Shown piece by piece: positions 30,424 through 37,951 of a stretch of DNA of 45,542 nt. The notes beneath the pieces are model-generated. The model was not told the DNA's origin. It saw only the letters and a program-made list of their open reading frames with translations, and did not search any database. The first letter of the stretch is position 1; each line of letters opens with the position of its first letter. Origin of the DNA: Actinomycetota bacterium (GTDB lineage Bacteria; Actinomycetota; Thermoleophilia; Gaiellales; Gaiellaceae); the NCBI GenBank assembly GCA_005885125.1, contig VAXU01000012.1:1-45542 (forward strand), read 5' to 3'. The position numbers were made by a program, and so were the translations under genes.

Positions 30424-31409
30424 GCGACCAGCTCGTTGTAGACGCCGACGGTCATGTCCGCGATCGACTTCCAGCTGAACGCCTGGGCCCGCCGGAGCCC
30501 TCGCGCGACGAGCTCGTCGCGCTGGGAGGCCGCGCGCTCGATCCCGGCCGCGATCGCGGCGGGGTCGAGTGGGTCGACGAGCACCGCCGCTCCGTCCGCA
30601 AGCTCCTCGGTGGCGCCGCCGCGACTCGTCACGACCGGTGTCCCGCAGGCCATCGCCTCGAGCACCGGGATCCCGAAGCCCTCGTACAGCGACGGGTACG
30701 CGACGCAACGCGCCCCGCGGTACAGCTCGGCGAGCTCGTCGTCGGGCACCTCGCCCAGCCACCGGACGCCGTTTCCACCGACCTCGACCCCACCCCAGCC
30801 GCGCGCCCCGACCACCCGCAGCTCGACGTCGAGGCTGCGGGCCGCGTCCACGACGCGTACCAGGTTCTTCCGCGGCTCGAGCGTGCCGACCGCGAGGACG
30901 TACTCGCCCTCGGCTGCCGGTCCGTTCCGCGTGAACGCGTCCTCGACGGCATTCGGGATGACGCGGATCTTCTCCGCGGGCACGTCGAGCAACTCGATCA
31001 GCTCACGCTTCGTGAACTCCGAGACCGCGATCACGATGCGGGCAGCGCGAACGACGCGCGGGACGACGCGCGGCCCGTACCAGCGAGACCAGCGATTGAA
31101 CGCGTCCGGATGACGCAACACGGCGAGGTCGTGCACGGTGACGACGAGCGGCGCGCGGCCGACGATCGGGCCGCGGTACGTCGGACAATGCAGGACGTCG
31201 AGGTCGCGCGCCGCGCGCGAAAGCATGAACGGGTACCACAGGGCGTCGCGCGGCAGGTTCCACGGGCGTGCTGAGCCGCCGAAGCTGAGCCGGCGTACGT
31301 CCACCTCGTCCCTACCATCGAGCTCGCGGAGCAACCCGTTGATGTAGCGCGCCGTGCCCGCGCGTGTCTGCGCGAGCGGCGAGACGTCCATCCCGACTCT
31401 GGTCGTCAC
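30420..31409 (-). CDS. Glycosyltransferase family 4 (mannosyltransferase-like)
   Basis: 329 aa from GTG 31409. Pattern as in WbdB/WbaZ-like enzymes: VGMDVSPLAQTRAGTARYINGLL, DVLHCPTYRGP, VTVHDLAVLRHPDAFNRW, IAVSEFTKRELIELL, VRVIPNAVEDAF in the first half, then YVLAVGTLEPRKNLVRVV, WLGEVPDDELAELYRGARCVAYPSLYEGFGIPVLEAMACGTPVVTS. All donor-site residues (E and EAMA) are intact. It is overlapped by 4 nt on both sides. Its high similarity in layout to the neighbouring broken GT4 (31406) gives a direct template for what that one has lost. Confidence 0.9.
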   Translation of the reverse strand: MTTRVGMDVSPLAQTRAGTARYINGLLRELDGRDEVDVRRLSFGGSARPWNLPRDALWYPFMLSRAARDLDVLHCPTYRGPIVGRAPLVVTVHDLAVLRHPDAFNRWSRWYGPRVVPRVVRAARIVIAVSEFTKRELIELLDVPAEKIRVIPNAVEDAFTRNGPAAEGEYVLAVGTLEPRKNLVRVVDAARSLDVELRVVGARGWGGVEVGGNGVRWLGEVPDDELAELYRGARCVAYPSLYEGFGIPVLEAMACGTPVVTSRGGATEELADGAAVLVDPLDPAAIAAGIERAASQRDELVARGLRRAQAFSWKSIADMTVGVYNELVA

Positions 31410-32324
31410 AGCGCGTCAGCGTATCCCTGCAGGTGGATCCGGCCCGTCTCGAGCCAGGTGAACCGACCTGCGTGCTCGAGCCCGCGCTCCACCAGCTCGT
31501 CGCGGCGCGCAATCGCCTCGTGCACGGCCTCGGCAAGCGCGGCGGGATCGTCAGGATCCGCCCGGAGAGCGGCGTCGCCGGACGCCTCGTCCAGGGACGG
31601 ATGCGACGACACCACGCATGGGACACCGCAGGCCATCGCCTCGATCACCGGGATCCCGAATCCTTCGAACCGCGATGGGTAGACGAACGGCCCGCACCGT
31701 CTCGAGGTTCTTCCGCCAGTCGAGGGTCGCAGTGGTGAACGCATAGGGCCGCCCGGCGTCGTGCCGTTCGCCCTCGCGTGTGAACGCGGGGTCGATGCCC
31801 GGGTGGGCGACCCGGATCCGAGCGCGCGGTATCCCGAGCGTCTCGACGATGTCTTCCGCGGTGAACTCCGCGTTCGTGAACACGATGTCGCACCCGCGCG
31901 CCTGTTGCGCATTCGCGGTGTGCATGCGCACCGTCCGCGGATGCAGTTTCTCGGGATACTTCAGAGGCCCGAGGTCGTGGATCATCGTTGCGCGCACCCC
32001 GGCGCGCTGCGGCGGATACATCCAGTCCGTGAAGTGGAGAACGTCGAAGCGACCGACGAACCGCTCGGCCGGCGGGCGTCCGAGCCGGCTCCAGGCCCGG
32101 CGCGTCGCGTGCGCGAACGGGACGGTGAGAAACCGCTGTTCCGCCGGCACGCCGTTCAGCGCGCGCTCGAGCAACGGGCGGCCGCGGATGCTGACCGGAC
32201 CGAACGCGACCAGATCGCTCTCGCCCGCCGAGGCCTCGGCGATCCCGCGCAGCGCGCCGAGGACGTAGTTGCCGACGCCCGTCCGCGGATGCGAGAGGGG
32301 CGTCACGTCGTAGGCGATCCTCAC
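31406..32324 (-). pseudogene. Glycosyltransferase family 4, frame broken with an internal block missing
   Basis: From GTG 32324 the first frame reads a normal GT4 N-half (VRIAYDVTPLSHPRTGVGNYVLGAL, FTDWMYPPQRAG, TMIHDLGPLKYPEKLHPRTV, IVFTNAEFTAEDIVETLG, FTTATLDWRKNLETV). At about 31700-31712 the sense jumps to another frame, which continues as GPFVYPSRFEGFGIPVIEAMACGVPCVV to the natural end at 31406. The complete neighbour at 30420 has about 70 residues between the two points (the strand after RKNL and the D-E-E-L segment), so roughly 200 or more bases are absent and the frame is off. The first frame alone would end at 31551 without a donor site. Probably non-functional as read, or mis-assembled. 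Confidence 0.8.
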
Positions 32325-35300
32325 GGCGCCGTGTAGCGGAACGACGTGAAGTGCGCGCCGAGGACCCGGGCGTCGGAGCTGCCTTTCAGCACGACCGCAG
32401 GGATCGCGGTCGGCGCGACGTTGAAGACGACCCTGCAGCTTCCGTCGGCGCGCGGCCGCATCGGCACCGTCAATGTCGCGGTCTGGGACGACTCGAGCGA
32501 GACGCTCCTCCCCTCCGCGCTCACCGTCTGGCGGCCGGTGAACAGCGTCGCGTCGCCCACGAGGTCGACCGCCAGCCTGCCGCCGCGGCACTGCAGGCGC
32601 GTGTACGTCACCTGCGGTCCGGACCACGTGTCGTTCGGATACAGGCCCGTGATGCGGTAGGCGATCCGAAGCGGCCCGTCGAGTTGTCTCAGGACCATGC
32701 CCGCTCCCGTGTCCTCGGCGACGACACGGCCCGCGAGCGGCACGCTATGAAAAGCGAGGACGTACCGCGCCGCGATCGGATCTCCGTGTGCGAGCAGGGT
32801 CCCGTCCGCGCTCTGGCTGAGCGGCGTCTCCGGCAGCGTCCCCGGTGACGGCCCGTGGAGATCGTAGACGTGCCCGACGCTCCGGTTGAAGAACTCGTTC
32901 TCCCACAGCCGGAACTGCGCGTTCTTGTCCTCGTTCGCCCAGACGAACGCGACGTTCGCGCCGCGGCCGACGAGGCGGTCGATCCAGTCGCGGTGCGGCA
33001 GCTTGATCCCCTGGTAGCGCGCGCCGATCGACGCCTTCGGGAATCCGTGGTCGAAGTTCTCGATCCGTTCGGTCAGGAACACGAACCACACGAGGACGAT
33101 GACCGGCAGCGCGTAGGCCCACCGCGCCGGAACGAGCAGGAAGGCGCACGCGAGAACGATCGCTGCGGCGACGGCGACGAGGACGACCTCCGACATCGTG
33201 ATCAGGTGCTCCTGCAGCCACCAGAACGGGAGGAGCGCGAGCGTGTCCGACTCCGCCGGCGCGTCGATCAGATCCCGGTAGGGGATCACGCCGGGAAGAG
33301 CGGCGGCAATCGCTGCACTGATCGCGATCACACGACCCGGCCGCGGTAAACCGCGCTCGATCCAGACGAGGAGCGCCGTGAGGAAGAGCGGCGCGACGTA
33401 GAAGAAGTTGCGCTCCTCGATCCGCGGCGAGATGGCTGACGCGAACGTGGCCACCTCGAGCACGAGCCAGACGGTCAGCGAGAGGGAAGCAGCGACGAAG
33501 ACGCGCGCGGGGCGGTCGAGCGTGCGCACGGTCGCCGTCAGCACGAGCAGCGCGGCGAACGGGAGGATCCCGAGATAGAGATCCAGCCCCGCGAGGTGGT
33601 AGACGAGCCACCGCAGCACGTCGCCGGCGTTGTAGTGCGTGTGTCCCGTGACGCTGTAGCTCCCGAAGACGTCGTACGGCGACTTTCCGCGCGCGAGCTC
33701 GACGACGATCGCGCCGACGACGGCGACGGCCAGCACGCCGTAGAGCACCGAGAACGTCCGCAGCGCGGCCCGCAGGCGCTGCCGGTCGGCGAGCGCGAGC
33801 GCGAACGGGGCCGTGGCGATCGCCGGGACAAGTACGACGGCCTGAGTCCGCGTCAGGTACGCGACGAGGCAGACGCCGAGCAGCGCGAGCTGGCGTACCG
33901 CGGTCGGCCGCTCCAGCGCCAAGACGAGCGCGAGCGCGACGAAGACGAAGAGCGGATAGAAGAGCGTCTCCGTCATCAGCGTGCCCGTGTAGACCATCGA
34001 CGGCACCACGACCGCCAGCACTGCGGCGAAGAGCGAGGGCAACGGCGCGAGCACGCGACGCGCGAGGAAGTACGCCGGGACCGCAGTGAGCGACATCGTC
34101 ACGGAACCGATCGCCTTCGCCGCGGCATACGCGTCCGGAATCGAGCCGAACACCTTCCACGCGGGCGCGATCAGCACCGGATACAGGAAGCCGTACGCGC
34201 CGTGGTGCTCCCCGCGGAGCAGGAAATGGCCCGTCGCAGCGAAGCTCTTCGCAAGCTCCGAGTAGATGAGCTCGTCGCCCATGATCCACGGCGCGGCAAC
34301 ACGGCGCGAAAGCGCGAATCGCACGACGGCGGAGACGAGCACGATCGCGGTGAGCCACGCCCAGACCGGCACGCGGCCGAGCCTGCTCTCGCGCGGCGGC
34401 GGCACCGGTTCGGGCCGTCCGTTGCGTGCCAGGCCCAGCTCGTCGAGCCGCGCCGTCAGCTCCTGCGCAAACGGCGTCCCGGGCTCGACACCGATCTCCG
34501 CGGCCGCGTGCGCAACCTCGGCCACGACGGCGTCCGCGACGATCGTGCCGCCGGCCGCCTCCTCGAGCGCCACCGCGTAGAGCTCCGCCGTACGCCCGAG
34601 GTCGTGCTCGCGGGCCACGTACGCACGCGCGGCATCGCTCATCGCAAGCTGCGTCGCCTCGCTCGCGGCGAGCAGCTCGAGCGACGCCGCCAGCGCCGGC
34701 ACCTCGTCCTCGTCGACCGGAACCTTGAGTGCGACCTCGTCGGGCAGCTCGGCGAACCAGCCGAGGTCGCTGACGACGAGCGGGCGGCCGAGCGACAGCG
34801 CCCGGATGACGCTGCCGGAGGTCTCGCCCATCGTCGGCGCACGGAGCGACACGCACGTGTCGCATGCCGCCATCAGCGACCACAGGCGCTCTTCGCCGAC
34901 GTAGTCGAGCCGCTCGACTCCGTCGCCGCCGAAACGGTTCGCGTCGAAGCCGGGCGATGCGGGCCCGACGAGCAGCAGCTTTGCGGCGGGATGGCGGCGA
35001 CGCACGAGCTCGAACGCCTCGACGAGCTGCGGGATGCGCTTGCTCGCATTCAGATGGCCGAAACAACCGAACAGAGGCCGACCGTCGATCGCAGCCGGCT
35101 CGATCGCGGACATCGGCCACGCCGGATGCGGAATCCGCCACACCGACCCCTGGTAGCCGGCCTCCCGCACGCGCTGCTCGACGTGGTGCGAGTGCACGAT
35201 CAACGCGGTTGCGGCCGCAAGCACCTCGCCGGCCAGTGGGAATTCGTCGGGACGTGTTTCCCAGAGCGGCGCCACTCGCCCCTCGAGCACGCCGTGCGCG

Positions 35301-35638
35301 AGCAGACGGCCCGGAATTCCCGCATCGCGCTCCATCGCCGCGAGGTATCCGGGCCCGTCCTTGCGACCGAGTGTGAGGCCCGCGACGAGGTGGTGGAGGA
35401 CGAAGTCGTGCAGGACGACGACACCGGGCCGCCGGCGGAGCGCGTCGACGATCCAGCCGTGCGCTTCGGGATCGTTGCCGACGTGATAGAGCGCGACGTC
35501 CGCCGCAACCGGACGTGTGCGTCCGCGACGCACGACCTCGACGTCGACGAAGCGCCGGAGCGCCGGCAGGAGGAGGGCGCTGTAGTCCGCGATGCCGGAC
35601 CGCTCGGGCGGGAACGGCGAGTAGTAGGCGACCTTCAC
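32321..35638 (-). CDS. Bifunctional glycosyltransferase: GT4 domain fused to GT-C membrane domain
   Basis: 1105 aa from GTG 35638. Residues 1-400 are a soluble GT-B/GT4 unit: VAYYSPFPPERSGIADYSALLLPAL, VVVLHDFVLHHLVAG, FGCFGHLNASKRIPQLVEAF, LLLVGPASPG and RAPTMGETSGSVIRALSLGRPLVVSD. Around 430 a membrane part begins, with 10-12 helices; its first loop has APWIMGDELIYSELAKSFAATGHFL, the acidic GT-C motif. The C-terminal 220 residues are soluble and match the 725-aa protein's end (GPLRIAYRITGLYPNDTWSGPQVTYTR). The fusion joins a nucleotide-sugar-using enzyme inside to a polyprenyl-sugar-using enzyme outside. Overlaps both neighbours by 4 nt. Confidence 0.9.
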   Translation of the reverse strand: MKVAYYSPFPPERSGIADYSALLLPALRRFVDVEVVRRGRTRPVAADVALYHVGNDPEAHGWIVDALRRRPGVVVLHDFVLHHLVAGLTLGRKDGPGYLAAMERDAGIPGRLLAHGVLEGRVAPLWETRPDEFPLAGEVLAAATALIVHSHHVEQRVREAGYQGSVWRIPHPAWPMSAIEPAAIDGRPLFGCFGHLNASKRIPQLVEAFELVRRRHPAAKLLLVGPASPGFDANRFGGDGVERLDYVGEERLWSLMAACDTCVSLRAPTMGETSGSVIRALSLGRPLVVSDLGWFAELPDEVALKVPVDEDEVPALAASLELLAASEATQLAMSDAARAYVAREHDLGRTAELYAVALEEAAGGTIVADAVVAEVAHAAAEIGVEPGTPFAQELTARLDELGLARNGRPEPVPPPRESRLGRVPVWAWLTAIVLVSAVVRFALSRRVAAPWIMGDELIYSELAKSFAATGHFLLRGEHHGAYGFLYPVLIAPAWKVFGSIPDAYAAAKAIGSVTMSLTAVPAYFLARRVLAPLPSLFAAVLAVVVPSMVYTGTLMTETLFYPLFVFVALALVLALERPTAVRQLALLGVCLVAYLTRTQAVVLVPAIATAPFALALADRQRLRAALRTFSVLYGVLAVAVVGAIVVELARGKSPYDVFGSYSVTGHTHYNAGDVLRWLVYHLAGLDLYLGILPFAALLVLTATVRTLDRPARVFVAASLSLTVWLVLEVATFASAISPRIEERNFFYVAPLFLTALLVWIERGLPRPGRVIAISAAIAAALPGVIPYRDLIDAPAESDTLALLPFWWLQEHLITMSEVVLVAVAAAIVLACAFLLVPARWAYALPVIVLVWFVFLTERIENFDHGFPKASIGARYQGIKLPHRDWIDRLVGRGANVAFVWANEDKNAQFRLWENEFFNRSVGHVYDLHGPSPGTLPETPLSQSADGTLLAHGDPIAARYVLAFHSVPLAGRVVAEDTGAGMVLRQLDGPLRIAYRITGLYPNDTWSGPQVTYTRLQCRGGRLAVDLVGDATLFTGRQTVSAEGRSVSLESSQTATLTVPMRPRADGSCRVVFNVAPTAIPAVVLKGSSDARVLGAHFTSFRYTAP

Positions 35639-36666
35639 GACGACGATAACAAGCGCTCGATCGTCTCGTCCCACGAGACGCGGCGCGCGATCTCCTTGCC
35701 GGCTCGGCCCCACTCCTTCGCGTCGTCGACGTGCGTGCGAAGCCATGAGCACGCTTCGGCGAGCGCAGCCGCGCGCGGCTCGCAGACGAGACCGGTTCGC
35801 CGGTCCGCGACGACCTCGAGCGGTCCACCCGCGTCGGTCGTCGTCACGACCGGCTTCTCGGAGAGGAACGCCTCGAACGGGACCATCCCGAAGTCCTCGT
35901 CGACAGGCGCGTAGTAGACGGCGAGGCAGCGCGCGTACAGGTCGGCGAGCTCCTGCTCGTCGACGCGTCCCGTGAACCGCGCGCGCCCGTCGAGACCGTG
36001 CCGGCGCGCGACCGCTTCCAGCCGCTCCCGGTCAGGACCGTCGCCGACGATGACGCAGCGCAGCGACTCGTCAGCCGCCAGCGCGTCGAGCAGTAGCTCG
36101 TGCCGTTTCGCGCGGTCGAGCCGGCCGACGGAGAGGACGAAGTCGTCATAGCTCTCGGTCCGGTAGGGAAGCTCCTGCGGCGGGTGCGGCATCACTTCCG
36201 CGCTCAATCCGGTGGAGCGCTCGAGCCGGTCGGCGACGTTGCGAGAGGTCGCGAAGAGCTTGCGTGCCTCGCCGAGGACGACGCGATCGAGCCGCTGAAC
36301 TGCACGACGGGCCGCTCGGTCCTCGGCGCTCTCGCCGAACTGCCCGAGGTCGGTGCGATCGAGCTCGTATGCCTGTCGGAACTGGTGCAGGAGCCAGACG
36401 ACCTTGTTGCGGTGGCGCACGGCGTACGACGGGAACTTCGTCGCAATCACGAGATCGATCGTGCGGCCGTCGGCTTCCTCGAGATCGAGCAGCCGCCAGA
36501 GGAACGCCTGACTGAGCACGCGCTCACCGGGGTACCACTTGTAGGGAACCGTGACGTGATCCACCTCGTGGTCGCGCGCGCGCAACTCGGCCACGAGATC
36601 GTCCGCGAAGATCTCGGCCCCCCCGCGCGCGAACGGAACTTGCGGCGTGCAGACGGCGATCCTCAT
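35635..36666 (-). CDS. Glycosyltransferase family 4
   Basis: 343 aa from ATG 36666 with AGAGG 7 nt upstream. GT-B fold with the N-terminal glycine loop VCTPQVPFARGGAEIFADDLVAEL, VVWLLHQFRQAYEL, LFATSRNVADRLERSTGL and VMPHPPQELPY, then DDFVLSVGRLDRAKRHELLLDAL, CVIVGDGPDRERLEAVA, ARFTGRVDEQELADLYARCLAVYYAPVDEDFGMVPFEAFLSEKPVVTT. The ED(F)GMVPxEAF donor motif is complete. It opens the six-gene glycosyltransferase operon and is preceded by a 121-nt gap that carries repeats. Confidence 0.9.
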   Translation of the reverse strand: MRIAVCTPQVPFARGGAEIFADDLVAELRARDHEVDHVTVPYKWYPGERVLSQAFLWRLLDLEEADGRTIDLVIATKFPSYAVRHRNKVVWLLHQFRQAYELDRTDLGQFGESAEDRAARRAVQRLDRVVLGEARKLFATSRNVADRLERSTGLSAEVMPHPPQELPYRTESYDDFVLSVGRLDRAKRHELLLDALAADESLRCVIVGDGPDRERLEAVARRHGLDGRARFTGRVDEQELADLYARCLAVYYAPVDEDFGMVPFEAFLSEKPVVTTTDAGGPLEVVADRRTGLVCEPRAAALAEACSWLRTHVDDAKEWGRAGKEIARRVSWDETIERLLSSS

Positions 36667-36787
36667 GGCAAAGCCTCTAAAGCAACACGCGCGTGAAACC
36701 GGAGCCCACCACGCCCGCCCACCGACAGCGTACGTTCGAAAGACGCACGCGTCTGTCGTGCAAGCGTGACGAATGCGTGACCTCCCC
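36667..36787. other. Intergenic region upstream of the glycosyltransferase operon with direct and inverted repeats
   Basis: No gene is seen. A direct repeat GCGTGAC occurs at 36764-36770 and 36775-36781, 11 bp apart (one helical turn), a spacing typical of tandem winged-helix binding. A perfect inverted repeat AGACGC-AC-GCGTCT lies at 36741-36754; on the minus strand it is followed by TTTC, so it could also be a weak terminator for the methyltransferase gene upstream. No clear -10 is visible. Confidence 0.35.
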
Positions 36788-37912
36788 TCACGAGGACGTC
36801 CGGGCGACGAGCGCGTAGTCGAGCGGACCGAAGAGGAGCTCGTTCAGTCGCCGGACGTTCGCGGCGATGACGGGGTCGTCCGGTTCCGTCAAACGTTCCG
36901 CAGGCTCGTTGAGGAACCTGATCCCGGCCTCGGCGAAGCCCGCCTGGCGCGCGAGTAGCTCCAGCGTCTCGGGCACGAGCGGCTGGGCATGCGTCAGGTC
37001 CGCGAAGTAGTTGCGGAGGGCGAGCGGCGACAGCGGGTTGATCGTCTCCGCGACGAGGAGGCCGCCCGGCCGGAGCTTCGCCACAGCGAGCTCGAGCACA
37101 CGCACGAGTGTGGCCGGCGGCAGATGCTCCACGACCTGGCCCATGAAGATGCCGCCCAGCGATCCGTCGGTGACGCCCTCGAGGTACAAGACCGCATCTG
37201 CTTGCTCGACGTCGAGCCTTTCGCCCCGCGCGTAGGCGACCATGTCCGCGTCCGCGTCGATACCCCGCGCCTCGACCCCGGCTTCGCCGAGCAGTGCGAC
37301 CAATTCCCCGCGACCGCAACCGACGTCGAGCACCGGCGCCTGGCCGCGGAAGTCGTCGACATACCCGCGCTGGCGTTCGCGAACGGACTCGACGCTGCCG
37401 CGCATGCGGCTCTCGAAGGCGAAGTAGTCCGGCACGGCCGCCGCGGATGGCTGCGTCGCGACGGTGACGGGACCAGCACCAGTACCACCGCCGCCGGCCC
37501 GGCCGCGCCGCTCGAGCCGTGCGAGCCGTTCCTCGAGCTCACGGACCAGCCGTTCGGCTCGTTCCCGCGCGGCGCCTGCGTCGTCGCCGCGCTCGGACAG
37601 CGCGTCGAGCAGCTTGAGAACCGAATCGTTGAAGATGCGCTGGTCGGCCGCGAGCGGGTCGACGTACCACCGCATCAGCTTCCGAAGGACGCGTTTGACG
37701 AATCCCTTGGGCCCGCCGCCGACCTCGCGCTCCGCTGTGACGGGCCAGAACCGCTCGGCGAGCGCGCGGGTGGCGGCCATTCCGGCCCCAGCCGGATCGC
37801 CGTCCGACGGCCCCCGGCGCAACTCGGCGCGAAGCTGCTCGTAGAGCGCGGCGACGTCGATTTCCTCGGGCGGAAAAACCCCTGCAGCCGCGCGGTTTTT
37901 CTCCTCCCGCAT
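36788..37912 (-). CDS. Methyltransferase with N-terminal coiled coil (WbdD-like)
   Basis: 374 aa from ATG 37912. Residues 1-130 are charged and helical, with a coiled-coil stretch (ERAERLVRELEERLARLERR), then a Gly-rich linker. From about 160 the chain matches O-antigen chain-terminator methyltransferases: DYFAFESRMRG, RQRGYVDDFRG, motif I VLDVGCGRGELVALLGEAG, ARGIDADADMV, YLEGVTDGSLGGIFMGQVVEHL, LRPGGLLVAETINPLSPLALRNYFADLTHAQPL. In WbdD the coiled coil measures chain length; here the coil is short and no kinase domain follows. TACAAT 7 nt before ATG suggests a leaderless transcript. Confidence 0.87.
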   Translation of the reverse strand: MREEKNRAAAGVFPPEEIDVAALYEQLRAELRRGPSDGDPAGAGMAATRALAERFWPVTAEREVGGGPKGFVKRVLRKLMRWYVDPLAADQRIFNDSVLKLLDALSERGDDAGAARERAERLVRELEERLARLERRGRAGGGGTGAGPVTVATQPSAAAVPDYFAFESRMRGSVESVRERQRGYVDDFRGQAPVLDVGCGRGELVALLGEAGVEARGIDADADMVAYARGERLDVEQADAVLYLEGVTDGSLGGIFMGQVVEHLPPATLVRVLELAVAKLRPGGLLVAETINPLSPLALRNYFADLTHAQPLVPETLELLARQAGFAEAGIRFLNEPAERLTEPDDPVIAANVRRLNELLFGPLDYALVARTSS

Positions 37913-37919
37913 GCGCGGG

Positions 37920-37925
37920 ATTGTA
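37920..37925 (-). promoter_or_regulatory. -10-like TACAAT, 7 nt before ATG 37912
   Basis: Near-consensus -10 on the minus strand with 7 nt to ATG and no ribosome site; probable leaderless start of the methyltransferase gene. Confidence 0.5.
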
Positions 37926-37951
37926 CGGACTGCCTCAGCTAGTGCCCCGCG

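Noticed and set aside
33596-35914. Plus-strand ORF of 772 codons opposite the GT4/GT-C fusion
   Set aside because: Pure antisense frame with Arg/His/Asp-rich translation and no recognisable fold.
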